This document shows positions 20,969 through 32,905 of a stretch of DNA of 64,000 nt, piece by piece (positions within the stretch are counted from its first letter, which is position 1; each line of letters starts with the position of its first letter). The position numbers and the translations under genes are program-made. Source of the DNA: Juglans regia (Eukaryota; Streptophyta; Magnoliopsida; Fagales; Juglandaceae); contig NC_049905.1 of the NCBI RefSeq assembly GCF_001411555.2, forward strand, positions 19,644,097 to 19,708,096. The letters are read 5' to 3'. The notes below the pieces were generated by a model. That model was not told the origin of the DNA and did no database searches. It saw only the letters and a program-made list of their open reading frames with translations.

Positions 20969-22149
20969 CTTGTGCAAAGTAACATAATTCTTTTGTGGGT
21001 CTAGGTTAAATTTTTGTTTTTGTTTTTTTGTTTTGGAAAAAGTGTAAATTTGGATGTTGAAGAATATTGTGGAAGTGAAATGATGGGATGATGATCTGTG
21101 TAATTGTTGCAACTTTTAATTTTCTTTTTTCCTCATTCTGTTGAGGGATGGTATTACCATGGATGCATTTGACAGTTCAAGATGAGCATAGTTTGAGTTT
21201 TACCAGGGAAAGGGATCTCTGTTTCGATGCTAAAAAAAAAATGTCTTATTATGATATTCACCTTCTTGTATACATATACACAGAAGTGAGAACAGAGCAT
21301 TATTAATTTCACCGAGAATAGCAAAGAAAAACAGAAATTGTTCACTTCGTATGCAGACACGAGACCCCCGTGCAAAAGCTGGTAGCCTGGTAGTTATTTG
21401 TTGATGATGTCTCTTAATAAAAATCCAAGTAAAGGCCCCTAAAAATACCTTTAACCTTTAATTTCATGAGCCAGAAATTATTATTAAAAAAAAAAAAAAA
21501 AAAAAAGGAGATCCGTGCAAGTCTCCAATCAGAAATGCACAGTTAGTAAGTCAAACATAACCATCGATATATATATTTTTTTCTTTTGATAAGAAGCAAT
21601 CGGTGCAATTAGAAAGTATTAAGATGAATAAAGCAGAATTGGGGCCTGCAAGTGCAAAAATTAGAAATAATGGCAGGTTTTGAGGATGAGATGAGAATTT
21701 TGAGTTTTATTTTAGTGTTTAAAATATTATGTTTTAGTATTATTATTATTTTGAGATTTGAAAAGGTTGAATTGAGATTTAAAAAATTTGAATTGTTTAT
21801 TATATTTTGTATGAGAATTTGAAAAAAAATATGAGATGAGATGAAAATTTTGTGTTTCATCCCACCCCTCAAACCTGCCCTAGGTTTCCCTTCTGTTTTC
21901 CTGAATCACACTAATAAGGATATTTTATTGAATAATGCTAGTATGTCTACTCATTTTGTTTCCTCATTTTAATTGCTCATATATATAAATATATATATAT
22001 ATATTCTTAATGGTTAAGAAATTGACTATTGGTATATTGATATTTTTTTATCATTTAAAAATGTTTAAATATGTTTAAAAAATATTTAAAATTTAAAAAA
22101 AAAAACTACAAATTGCACTGGGCGGCACACAAAGTGAGCATGTCCAGGT
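20969..22149. other. 3' flank of the SANT gene
   Basis: No gene. It holds the presumed 3' UTR, an A-run of about 20 at 21486-21506, a MITE at 21630-21885 and short TA runs near 21560 and 21985. Confidence 0.5.
21630..21885. mobile_element. MITE (GGCAGGTTT...AAACCTGCC ends)
   Basis: Left GGCAGGTTTTGAGGATGAGA and right, reverse-complemented, GGGCAGGTTTGAGGGGTGGG. The interior is rich in GAGATGAGA / AAATTTT and has no coding capacity. It belongs with the GAGTTGAGATGAGA-type elements at 25511, 39815 and 41345. Confidence 0.6.
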
Positions 22150-24270
22150 GGAAGAATAGCGCCACTTTATTTTAATTACCTGCATTAAAAACCAAAATTA
22201 CAAGAACAATAAACATCTCTTCAATACCTATCTACAAAGGCGTCTCACAGGTTAAAAAACCAAAAAAAAAAAAAAAGGACAGCACCTCCAATTATTAAAC
22301 TCTCACTTAAGGCATAGGAAAACCATCTCTACATCAAAGAATAAAAAAACTGCCCCCACACACCTAACGTCTCATATAAGGAATGCATAATCTACGTAAA
22401 AATCCCCTAAGCCTTCCCGAACCAATGTCTTCACCAACAAACTCCATATTACCCCCTCCACCCCATGCTTAGCTAAGACATCCGCTACCATATTCGTCTC
22501 TCTAAAAACATGCTTAAACTGAACATTAAGAACACTAACAAGGCTTTGAGCCTCCTCTCAAAAATCTCAAAGATACCAATAATTGCAAAATCCTAAGACA
22601 AACCAGCCCACAACAACACTTGAATTCGACTACACTACAAAATTCCTCAACCCGAGCTGGTTACACATCCGCAGTCCATCTAGTACCGCACGACATTCAA
22701 TAATAATATTAGTAGCTTGCCCATAACAGTGAGCAAAGCCCCCCAATACATTCCCCCGTTCATCGCGAACAATCCCCCAAAGCCCCCCAATACATTCCCC
22801 CGTTCATCGCGAACAATCCCCCCACCGTCAGACATACCGGGATTACCACTTGAACCCTCATCAACATTTAGCTTCACCAAACCCGCCCCTGGCAATTGCC
22901 ACGAAATCATTCTCGACAAACGACTCCCTAACTCCACCATTGGGCAATTCAACTCACGCAAAACCACAACGTCCAGCGGACCCAATTTCTGGAAATTCCT
23001 CATTAAAATCGTAGCCTCTACAATGAACCCCTTAACAGAATGCACCACCTTCTTCCAATCAAATTCCAACCCCTCCATACGAGCACCACATCATGCATTC
23101 CACAAACCCCAAGAGATAAAAATAGGAATCACACCACGTAGACAACACACCTAGGAGTAATTCGAAGCTCTACACCACCACATGTTCATTACATCCGCCC
23201 AAATCCGAGTATTCGGCAAATGGATGCTAAAGATTGTTGCAAAAAAAATCTCAAACCTTCCTCGGCCCTTCCCCATTGCAAAGAATATGATCCACTGACT
23301 CAACTTGGGGAGACGTACAACACTGACATTTGGAAGCTATAGGAATTCCTATTTTTTTTTATCACCTCATCTACTGGAATGGCCAAACGATGGGCACACC
23401 AACATAAAAAAGACATCTTCTTTGGAACATATTTTTGCCAAAGCCACTTCTTCCAAGGGCACGAGATATCCTGCTTCCTTACAATATTCCATGCTAACTT
23501 GGTTGTAAAGTTCCATCTGTAGTGTGCTTCTAACTTAGGATGTCATGGCCCTCTCGAACACGAACCTGCGACGTCAAAATGCGATTCACCAACTCCTCAT
23601 CTACTAGTTGTGCTAACCGACTCACATCCCACTCCGCACCATCAACTAGATGCCGAACCTGTACATCCCTATCACCAACCACAGGTTGCCGATCCACAAG
23701 AGGCCCATCTCCTAGCCAGTTATCACACCAGAAACTCAAAGTTCCCTCATGAACCAACCATCTAGAATTATTTAAAACTAACAGAATGGCCTGAACCATC
23801 CCTCTCCAAAATCGAGAGCCTCTACCTTCCTCACTTATAGTAGAGATGCCTCCATGCCCCACATATTTTGAATGAAAAAACTCTGCCCACAACGAGTCTC
23901 CTTTCAGTAGTTTCCAAGCAAATCTCATAAATAACGAGATTTGCACTTTCGACAACTCTCGAATGCCAAGACCCCCCTCCTCCACTAGCAAACATATCTT
24001 ACTCCAAGAAACCCACAGGCGCTTCTTAGCTTCATCATTAGAGCCCCAAAGGAAATGTGAAAAAATGGATTTGAGCTTCCCAAAAATACCTTTTGGCAAA
24101 TTCAACACCGACAAAAGATGAATGAGCATACTATTCAGCACATGTTTAATAAGAATTATTTTTCCACCAAACGATAACAATCTACTCTTCCATCCTGCTA
24201 ATTTTTTTTTGCACCTTAGCCAACAACGGTTCAAACAGATTTAACGTCACACGCCCAATCCCAAATAAGA
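22150..24270 (-). mobile_element. LINE 3' part, minus strand (RNase H, zf-RVT, RT thumb)
   Basis: Read leftwards from 24270: LNLFEPLLAKVQ, then 24234-23530 with one long open frame (KKLAGWKSRLLSFGGKIILIKH, WVSWSKICLLVEEGGLGIR, SRFWRGMVQ). At 23078-22680 comes an RNase H-like frame (GLVKLNVDEGSSGNPGMSDGGGIVRDERGN). The 3' end is near 22150 (reverse complement AATTAAAATAAAGTGG). This is a different L1 lineage from the GTATACTTCC family, since it has an RVT_3-type RNase H. A 44-bp tandem duplication lies at 22741-22828. Confidence 0.82.
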
Positions 24271-24284
24271 GCAAGGCCATGCCC

Positions 24285-24716
24285 CTTCACTGAATTCAGA
24301 TCAGTGGCAGGACTTGATGTTTAATGCAATTTCCTCACCTGTTTTCTCAGTAATGTTGAATGGTGAGTGTAAAGGTTTTTTTAAGCCTTCTCGTGGGCTA
24401 CGTCAAGGAGATCCACTCTCACCATATCTTTTTATTTTATCTGAGGAGCTCCTATCTACGATGCTTAATAAAACATTTGCTCAGGGTCAAGTGAAGTATT
24501 TTAATCCTTGTGGAGAGCTGCAGATCACTCATTTATTATATGCCGATGATTTGCTAATTTTTGCCAATGGTGTGGTAAAGCATCGATTCGGAGCTTGAGA
24601 AGGGTGATTAAGAATTACGAAGAAACGTCGGGGCAGCTGGTTAATCTTCAGAAGTCTTCAATTTTTTTCTCTTCTAATATATCAGTAACTCAGAAAGTGG
24701 CGTTGAAGAGGATCTA
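24285..24716 (+). mobile_element. LINE RT segment, inverted relative to 22150-24270
   Basis: The open frame at 24314-24598 reads [36 protein letters not shown] and THLLYADDLLIF, an RT palm with an intact YADD motif. It continues in a shifted frame to QKSSIFFSSN near 24680. It is the part of ORF2 expected just upstream of the minus-strand segment, in opposite orientation and directly adjoining it. Confidence 0.82.
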
Positions 24717-26394
24717 AGACCCCAGAATCAACAAAATATTCAGCATAGGTTTTGAAGCAATTAAAGAAAAGACAAATGAATGGAATCTTTGTATTCGATG
24801 AATGGAAGTGCCTTTTTTTTTTTTTTCTTTTGATACAATGAGCTGAAGTGCTAAACCTCAGCCGGAACCTTCTGAGTCTCAATACTCGGTATGAAGAGCA
24901 AAACCTATTGCCTGTCCAAAACCATTGGTCTGACTATGTTAAACTGAAACTTTCCATGAGCTCCAAGACCCTGCCACAGTAAGTATGCATTAGAAAAATA
25001 TGCGTGCCTTGTAAACTAAAGAACAAAAAAATAACAACTAAAATTAGAAAGAAAGAAAGAAATTAGTGTTGATGCGCATTACATTGGACATTTAGAATAG
25101 AATACCACCGCCTGCAATTTTCAACATCCACTAGGCTCTTTGATAATGTCGGTTCCCGTTAATCTTCATAGGTGCACTCAAAATAAGATCATTGAACCCA
25201 ATATAAAATAGCCACAGCTTGATAGAAAAAGTAGACAATGATGAAAGAAAAAAATGTTTTTCAATATTTTTGAAGAGAGTTTCAATAAAAAATTTGGGGG
25301 CTGAATCTATTTTTTATAAACAATGAAAGCTAAACTTGTGAAAAATCGACGTTTCAACTGGCTGTGAAAACATTTCAAGGTAGAACTTAGATCAGTTACC
25401 AAGAGACACCACACCTTGTGCAGGCCAGCAGTTTCCTACACTCATTCCAAACGGGTGCATCAGTTCGAAACATCACAACTACACTTTCACTTTGAATTTT
25501 TCATGCGGCTATGTTTGGATGTTGAATCAAACTCAACTCATCTCAAACCAATCATTGATGAGATTCACTATTTTTTCAATTTTCCATAAAAAAGTTAAAC
25601 CCATCTCAACCTACTTCATACATTTTAACTTAAAAAGTTAAACTCATCTCAATAAGACCCACAAAATATTACTATTTGCAACTCAGCTCAACTCAACTCA
25701 TCTCAACATCCAAACACAGAGAACTTGTGACATCAATCTCATATTAATTTATTTAAAACTGTGTCCATTCAGTAAAATGTGGACTCAAGTTAAAACATTT
25801 TAATCAACCTACATCTTAAAACCAACAATACATAGAATGTAGCTGGTAAAGCAGATTTGCATGCCTCACGTGTGGTGAATCCACTCAATTAAGCCATAAG
25901 GGTTTGCAAGGGAAGCAAAACATCCAATATTCCTAGAAGGATAGGCAAGATACCGTTCTAACATCAAACTCAAAACACAGTAGAATAAAAATCTCCCTTT
26001 TACATTAAGTTCAAGATTATTCGCTTAACCAATATAAGCAACCGAAAAAAGTTAAAACTACTAATTAGTTCTCAAGCAGAATTTGATATCAACAAGATAG
26101 AACGAGGGCAATGCTGGAAGCACAAAGACACAAGATCTAAACACAAAATCTGACTTAATTAAATTCTGCTGTATACAGTAAAATCCCCATCAAATAAACC
26201 CCAAAGAAAAAGGAATTAAAAATTTTCAACCTACCATACACCACCACTTTAATAAATTAAAGATCTAAATGCATTCCTTCATAGAGAAGCATTGGGATAC
26301 TATGAAAGATCATTCACACAATTACATTTTTCCTGAACAAGAAGGCAGAGGGAAGATAGCATTCCTACCTAGGTGTCACCATGGACTGGCGCAC
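24717..26394. other. Intergenic, AT-rich, one MITE
   Basis: No gene is supported. Apart from the MITE at 25511-25718 I recognise nothing. Confidence 0.5.
25511..25718. mobile_element. Small MITE with perfect TGTTTGGATGTTGA ends
   Basis: TGTTTGGATGTTGA at the left and its reverse complement TCAACATCCAAACA at the right bound about 205 bp rich in CAACTCATCTCA repeats. Related elements are at 39815-40015 and 41345-41545. Confidence 0.75.
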
Positions 26395-26590
26395 TGAAGA
26401 TGAGTGGTTAGACAATTCCATGCGGGGAGGCAATTACTCCATGCAGGATCAAGCCATAGTCTAACCCAACTCCACAGAAGTCAGTCCACATGGATTAATG
26501 AGCATGAAACCTGTGACCCCTAACCACTGCTGATAAGAATCAGATCCATGACCTCTTTTTCACCAAACCACTTGGGAGCGGGTTTAACTG
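26395..26590 (-). mobile_element. Possible tRNA-derived SINE
   Basis: On the minus strand, CCCAAGTGGTTTGGTG is followed by GAGGTCATGGATCTGATTC and ATCAGCAG. This fits a decayed tRNA-like head (box B normally GGTTCGAATCC). The body holds GGAGTTGGGTT and CCTGCATGGAGTAATTGCC. No second copy is in the window, so the call is tentative. It lies just 3' of the PPR gene. Confidence 0.4.
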
Positions 26591-26687
26591 CTAGGGCAGT
26601 GCCTATGATGGTTATATGAAGACTGACTTAAGTGAGCACTGTGGGAGATCTAGCATGGCATCAGCAAGCCTCTTGAGGTGGAGAATA

Positions 26688-28871
26688 TCATGCAGCACAT
26701 AATTTAAGTTCCGGGTAAGACTTATTCAGTTTTGATAAAAATTCATCACATGAAATGCTCGCTCCTTTTGATGTTTCTTGGGAAAATTTTGGCAGAATAT
26801 CCATAACATCAAGATCTTTGGAGAGATTGCATAGGCATGTCAAGATGGTAGATATTATTTCCGAGTCAAGTACTACACCCTTATCTGCCATTTGATAAAG
26901 CAGGTCAATGATTTCTTTGGTTTCACCCTTTGAAGCAAAGCCCTTCAGTAAAGAATCATACACAAAGGTGTCTGGTGTTAAACCATTAGCTATCATTCTC
27001 TCTAAAACACTTTTAGCTTCATCCAGTTGACCAAGTTTTGAAAATCTATTTATTAGCGTGAAGAAGGTCAAATGATCAGGAGCTAAACCCATTTCATGCA
27101 TGTCCATTAACAGTTCCTTAGCAGATTGAAAATCTCCAGCTTTGAGAGTTCCATCAATTATAGTGTTAAATGATACCACATCTGGTCCATGAGTTACATT
27201 TCTCATTTCCTGAAAAAGTCCTTTAGCTTGCTCCAAACTACCCTCCTTACACAATGATGCCATCAACGTATTGTAATCAATCGGCATAGGTCTAAGTCCA
27301 CAAGTTTTCATTTTACAGAAAAGTCCTTTAGCAACACTAAGCATATGCATTTTGCAGAATCCATTAATCATAATACTATAGGTAAATGAGTTTGGAAAAA
27401 ACCCCAAGTTTAGCACATCTTTCCAGATTTCCATGGCTTTGCCTACCATTCCTGCCTGTAGATACCCACCAATCAAAATGTTATAAGTTACCATGTTACC
27501 AGATATCCCCCGTTCAAGCATTGTATGATATATTGCCACAGCTTCATCAAGGCGGCCTTCCTTGTAGAATCCTTGAATTAACAAATTAAATGTCCTAACA
27601 TCTGGTTCAACAAAGCTCTCGCCAATTAACATTAACTTTAAGAGTTCCATTGCCTCATCAACCTTTCCATCATTGCAAAGTCTTGTCATCATTGTATTGT
27701 AAGTAACCGCATCAGGCTTTTTCCCTGCCTTAGTCATCATTTCCAATATTTTGAAAGCCCCACTGACTGGGCCTTCCTTGCATAGTCCATTAATAATAAC
27801 ATTATAGGTTGCAGTACTGGGCTCTACACCCTTCTTCTGCATGATATCCAAGATATCCATGGCTTTAGTAGCCCTCCCATTTTTGCAAAGCCCATCAATT
27901 AACCCTGTATAAGTAACAACATCAGGGTGAATTCCACGCTCTGTCATATCATTTAGCATTGCGGTGGTTTCCTCCCATCGCCCCATCTTACAAAGCTTAT
28001 GTATCAAAGGACTATAGGTGACTACACTCGGGAGAATTCCCTTCGTCAGCATTTCCTCAAAAACTTCTTTCCCTCTATCAAAACTTCCTTTGTAACAAAG
28101 GCCACTTATAAGGGCACTGTACACAATAACATCTGTATCCAAACCTTTCTCCTTCATCTCCTCCCACAAACCCAGTGCCTCATCAACTCTACCATCCTTA
28201 CAAAGACCATCCACCAAGATGGTGTATGTCGCCAAATTCGGGTGACAATCTGCTGACCCCATCTCAAAAAACATACTTACTGCTTCTTCCAATTTCTTCG
28301 CCTTGCAGAGCCCATTTATAAGAACATTGTAACTAAAAATATCCGGCAGTACACAATTTCTTCCCATTTCTCGGAATATGACCATTGCCTTCCCAACCTC
28401 ACCATTTAGACACAAACCCTTTAATATAAGGTTCATAACATACACATTAACCCTATAACCACCCTTCACAATCAACCCTACAACCCCAAGTGCAAATTCG
28501 GGCTTATGCCTACTCACAAAACAATCAATTAAACCACTCAATGATAGAAAACTCGGTGAAACACCAACATGGGTCATCTTCTTATAAACAGAAAAGACCA
28601 ATTCAAAATTTTTCGACCTTGCAAGCATATCAACGAGAAAATTGCAGGTTGACCCAGAAGGCAAGAGGCAAGAATCCACGGCATGATGAAAGAGGGAAAC
28701 AGCCTCGGAGAATTGAGAATTGGGTTTTTCACAAAGGGACCTCAATCGGGTATCTATGTCAGTGTGTGAAGTGAGAGTTACCATGGAAGAGAAGAGCTGG
28801 AAGTAGGCAGTGACAGCGTAGGTGGTAGAGGAAGTATAAAACTTGTGTCGCGGATTTAATAGTGCTTTCAT
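26688..28871 (-). CDS. P-class pentatricopeptide repeat protein, At4g28010 (RPF5)-like
   Basis: A single uninterrupted 727-aa frame. I start at the ATG at 28871 (MKALLNPRHKFYTSS); the open frame extends upstream but without an ATG. The N-terminus is basic and Ser/Thr-rich, fitting an organellar transit peptide. About 17 consecutive 35-aa PPR motifs of P type run from residue 75 to 680 (for example TYTGLIDGLCKNGRATKAMD), one of them 37 residues long. There is no E or DYW extension, so RNA binding rather than editing is expected. From memory the closest Arabidopsis protein is At4g28010, RPF5, a mitochondrial RNA 5'-end processing factor, including the closing DVMDILPKF-type tail. Orthology is inferred. 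The coding region is intronless, as in most PPR genes. Confidence 0.93.
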   Translation of the reverse strand: MKALLNPRHKFYTSSTTYAVTAYFQLFSSMVTLTSHTDIDTRLRSLCEKPNSQFSEAVSLFHHAVDSCLLPSGSTCNFLVDMLARSKNFELVFSVYKKMTHVGVSPSFLSLSGLIDCFVSRHKPEFALGVVGLIVKGGYRVNVYVMNLILKGLCLNGEVGKAMVIFREMGRNCVLPDIFSYNVLINGLCKAKKLEEAVSMFFEMGSADCHPNLATYTILVDGLCKDGRVDEALGLWEEMKEKGLDTDVIVYSALISGLCYKGSFDRGKEVFEEMLTKGILPSVVTYSPLIHKLCKMGRWEETTAMLNDMTERGIHPDVVTYTGLIDGLCKNGRATKAMDILDIMQKKGVEPSTATYNVIINGLCKEGPVSGAFKILEMMTKAGKKPDAVTYNTMMTRLCNDGKVDEAMELLKLMLIGESFVEPDVRTFNLLIQGFYKEGRLDEAVAIYHTMLERGISGNMVTYNILIGGYLQAGMVGKAMEIWKDVLNLGFFPNSFTYSIMINGFCKMHMLSVAKGLFCKMKTCGLRPMPIDYNTLMASLCKEGSLEQAKGLFQEMRNVTHGPDVVSFNTIIDGTLKAGDFQSAKELLMDMHEMGLAPDHLTFFTLINRFSKLGQLDEAKSVLERMIANGLTPDTFVYDSLLKGFASKGETKEIIDLLYQMADKGVVLDSEIISTILTCLCNLSKDLDVMDILPKFSQETSKGASISCDEFLSKLNKSYPELKLCAA

Positions 28872-29255
28872 GATCACTTTGAATGAAGAATGAGATTTCA
28901 GTACAACGGGGAAGAGAAACAAGAGTGAAGGAAATATACCTATAAAAAACTAAATAGGATTCTAAACCTATAAAAATACAAAATAGGATTCTAAAATGTT
29001 GCTATCCTTGGAATTTGCAAGGAAAAAGAAGCTTCTTTACCTCTCCTGAGGTTGACGTAGAAGTAGAAGTAGAAGTAGAAGAAGAAGAAACAGCGGTGCT
29101 AGCAGTAGCTGTAGTGGTGGTGGACTGGACTCCAGACTAGGGCTCGCCTCGGAATTTCTTCGGAAAGAATATATATATATACACAGATACACATAAATAT
29201 ATTTATATATAATATATACACACTTTTTGAAAAATAAAAAAACTTCGTCTACAAG
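28872..29255 (-). promoter_or_regulatory. 5' leader and promoter region of the PPR gene
   Basis: Reading leftwards, a TATATATA tract at about 29168-29180 could serve as TATA box. A trinucleotide GAA/GTA tract at 29055-29090 lies in the leader. The leader also holds GAGAGGTAAAG (29035-29045), a possible donor of a leader intron, and an imperfect 28-bp direct repeat at 28938-28995 (CCTATAAAAA...AGGATTCTAAA). Confidence 0.35.
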
Positions 29256-29825
29256 AACACTCTTATTGGATTAGCTAAAGTTAAAGTACATTTTTATAAA
29301 TATAAGATGAATTTAACATTTAGCTATTATATTCACATAAATTTCTACATTGAAATAGCTATTTTTTCATTATATGACAATAAAATAATATAAGATGAAT
29401 TTAACTTTAACTATTCACATCAAATCTCCACATTGAATTATCCATTTATTCATTATATAATAATGAGTAATTAATAATTTTGAAAATTTTTTAATTTTTT
29501 TAATTATGAATTTATTTTATTTTATCATATTTTAATGTTCATAATATTATATATTAATTAGTAATTGTATTCTAATTATATTTTTTCAATTGTCATTTAA
29601 AATGGAAAGAGAAATAATTGATATTAAAATGAGAGAGAAAAAAAGAATATAAAATAGATTTGATGAATGAATAGTTCCTTTCAAATTTGAAAATTATTTT
29701 AGATATTACTGTAGCTATATTTCAAATATTTAGAATATAGCTATTTCAATGTGAGCTATTTTATGACTTAATAGCTAAATTCTCATTGAATTTAACTTTT
29801 AGCTAATCCAATGAGAATGCTCTAA
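29256..29825. mobile_element. MITE with about 30-bp terminal inverted repeats
   Basis: Left end CTTATTGGATTAGCTAAAGT; right end reverse-complemented CTCATTGGATTAGCTAAAAG, with similarity beginning at GARCAYTCT. About 570 bp, AT-rich, non-coding, and part of the interior is repeated (TAGCTAT...TTCATTATAT). Superfamily is not clear. Confidence 0.72.
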
Positions 29826-31797
29826 CAAGCTTTCAAATAGTGTTCACATTTTATGATAAGTGAATATAATTAAAATATGCCAACGGAAGCTTCCTGCCGC
29901 CACGCGTGGCATTGTCGGGATTAGCAGCGCCGCTACAACTAGTGGTGGCCTTTTGCCGACGATTCATCTCAGTTTTTAGTTGCTACACTATGTTTTGCTT
30001 TCCCTAACCAAAGATTAAGTGAAAGTGGATGTGATAATTTCTTTCAGCCAGTCCAGACCAACACGTTGCAACACACCCCTTTGTACTGTGGCTTCTAGCT
30101 GCAGATTAATAGTCTGTTCATCAGACTATTTAAAAACCGTTATCAAACGGTCTCCGCTTGTGGGAATTGGGTGTGAATCAATTTTTTGGCTCTGATCACC
30201 CTCTTCATTTTTTTACTTTTGTATTGTAATGTGTATTGGCTTTGGGAAGACTATAGGGGACTCCCACTCTACCGAACTTGTGTCTTGTATCTGTTAGTTT
30301 ATCTATAAATACTTACTTGTCAAGAAAAAATATATATATAATTAAAATATGAATTTATAAAAAATATATTTAAAAAACAAAATGAATAACAAAAATTAAA
30401 AATAACAAATTCATAACAAAAATTTAAATAACACAAATTTATAAAAAAAAATTAAAAAAAAATGGTGACCTCCCATCAAGAGTTTCGATCAAATTTTGTT
30501 GGGTTTCGGTCGAATTTCGGTGGTCTATGGTTGTCGCCACCATTCCTAAATGGGGGCTGGATTGATAGTTATTATTCCAATCATCTCTAAGGCTGATCGG
30601 AGTGGTGAATAGAGGTGGAATTAAAAATAATTAAGAATAAATCTTTAGACTTAATTTAGATCTAAATAATCATGCATGATAAATATTTAAAAAAAAAAAA
30701 TTATACATCCTCTATTTGGTATCTTATAATTGAAGGATATGAAATCACATTTACACATCTTATAATCAGGCCATTTAGGTTTCAAAAAAAATCTCAAAGG
30801 CTGTATCATTTGAATATATATATTTATATATATATATATATATATATAAATAGAATTTATAAGTTTGAAATACTTTATATTTTTTCTATTTGTCATCTAC
30901 TTTTCTCTATTTTAATATTTTAAATACTGAATTTAGACAACATCACTATCAAATTATATATATAACTAATAATTATTTTCCTTTGCATTGCATGGCACAC
31001 GACTAATAGTCTTAAACGGATGCTTAGAGAATGAGGTAAAATGAAAAATATGTGAATAACAATGAAATGATTTGACTTAAAATGTTTTATTGAGTTTTGA
31101 AAAACAATATTATTAGGTACAAGAGGCATGCACAAATGTGGTGTATCCGGCTAGCCTATAGGTGGAAGAGAAAAAACAAAAAAGCAAAAATGGAAATAGA
31201 AAAAGCAAAGAAAGAAAAAAAGAAAAGAATAAAGCGGGAAGTAAAACAAAAAGTTAAAATTTTCTTCTTCTTCAGGTGAGTAACAAGCCAGAGCACAACC
31301 AAAATTCCTGGTATGTTAGCATCTCTCCACCAAGTAAAAAAAAATCCATCTCTTAGATTTCATCATTAACATATTTCTCTCAAACTCATTTCCTAGAGTT
31401 TTGCCAAACCCATTTCTTAGATTTTTCTCAAACTCATTTCCATCGCATTTTTGTTATTTCTTGTTGATCTTTCTAGATAAACCTTCGTTTGTTGATGCTG
31501 GATGGCTGTGAGTGCTCCCAAATTAAAATGGTTGCTGTAATATAGAGTAAGTGTATATATTTTGGAAAAACCCACTTTAGTCAATCGTATAATGCAAGCA
31601 GAAAAATTGCGAAAAATACCTACTGGAATCAAAATCTTTAGTTGAATCGCTACGATGTAAGGAAGTGGAAATTCAAAGGGGAAAAATTTGATCACCTCGG
31701 TAGCACCCAAAATTTCTTTCACCGCAATGTTGTAATTACCTGAAAACCAAAAGGGAAACATTTATAAATAGGACTATTTCGATGTAATACTCGAAGG

Positions 31798-31869
<72 letters not shown>

Positions 31870-32589
31870 TCGTTGGGCTTTGAGAAGGAGAAGGCTTGTC
31901 GAAGGAGAAAGGAGGTAACGACGACAGGGAGTAACGGTTTTGTCACGAATGAGAATAAGGTAGAAAAAGGAGGAGAATAATTGAAATGATGTGTTTTAAA
32001 TTTTGGTAAAACACACCGTTTTATTAAACATTATATCCCACTTGCCCAAAACAAACTTCATATTGTTTGCTACTTAAATGAAACATGGTCATTTCATTTA
32101 ACTGATGTGGCAGTCGATTGCACAACGATTGTATGAGGCGATTGCATTTAGCATTTTTGTTTAAAAAATGAGAGAGAGAAAATTAAATAAAAAAATTATA
32201 AAATTAAAATATTGTTGGAATATAATTTTTGTTTTAAAATTTGAAAATGTAATATTATTTTTTGTGTTTTGTTTGGATGTTTGAAAAAGTTGGTTAGGTA
32301 ATTATTAAATGAGAAAGTTAAAAATTTGAAATTAGAAATGTTTGTATTTTAGTGATATTTGTGAATAAATTTATGAAAAATTTTGAGATGAAATGAGATG
32401 TGATGTATTTCTCAAACAACCACACAATTTATCAACATTGCATTATGCAACTATTGCCTATCAAATCAAAATTTTGGTAAAAAACAATTAACTCTAGTGG
32501 TGATAGTGGACTTCAATATAATGGAATGAGTAGTACTAGATATAGTCATGAGCTGTGCAAATACCACGTACTCACGTTTAAAAAGAGTA
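29826..32589. other. Intergenic, AT-rich; microsatellites and a retroposon tail
   Basis: No gene is supported. A LINE-like 3' tail ends at about 30328 (TAAATACTTACTTGTCAAGAAAAAA). A (TA)n tract lies at 30826-30848 and (GA)n at 31800-31867. The part at 31740-32160 resembles a promoter/leader reading leftwards (stretch with GTGTCG and GATGTGGCAGTCG), but I could not attach a gene to it. Confidence 0.45.
31800..31867. repeat. (GA)n microsatellite, about 33 units
   Basis: Pure GA dinucleotides over the whole line, without interruption. Confidence 0.97.
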
Positions 32590-32905
32590 AGATCCATTAT
32601 TAAAAATATATTTACAGTTATAGAGTGCGCAAGCGCCACGCACTTATTTTGAAAAAAAGTAAATAAATATGAAATACATATAAAAAAATTTAATTTTTTA
32701 ATAGCGTAATCTACTCTTTTTCAAAAGAGAAATGATATTATAGTTATGGATTACGCAAGCGCTACACACTCCTCTTGAAAAGTTAAGTATGTGCTCACAT
32801 GAAAAAATTTAATTTTTTAATATTGGATTCTACTCTTTTCTAAAAAGAGTGCGTGACACTTACATAATTCATGACTGTATTTAGCATCACTCATGTTTTA
32901 ATGGT
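32590..32905. mobile_element. Two adjacent MITE-like units (GCGCAAGCGCCAC...TACTCTTTTTCAAAA)
   Basis: Two related units, about 32600-32725 and 32735-32905, share a start like TTATAG-GTGCGCAAGCGC, a middle AAAAAATTTAATTTTTTAAT and an end TACTCTTTTYTAAAA. The same phrases occur at 41790-41955 and 63870-64000, so this is a dispersed family. Confidence 0.6.

Noticed and set aside
22717..23154. 145-codon plus-strand frame, proline-rich
   Set aside because: It is the opposite strand of the LINE RNase H frame, and its proline runs mirror Gly-rich codons.
28872..28922. A PPR start 17 codons further upstream
   Set aside because: The codon at 28922 is TTG. The first ATG in frame is at 28871.
31417..31946. 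Minus-strand frames containing a long SLSLSL run
   Set aside because: The run is the (GA)n microsatellite translated. No homology was recognised on either side.
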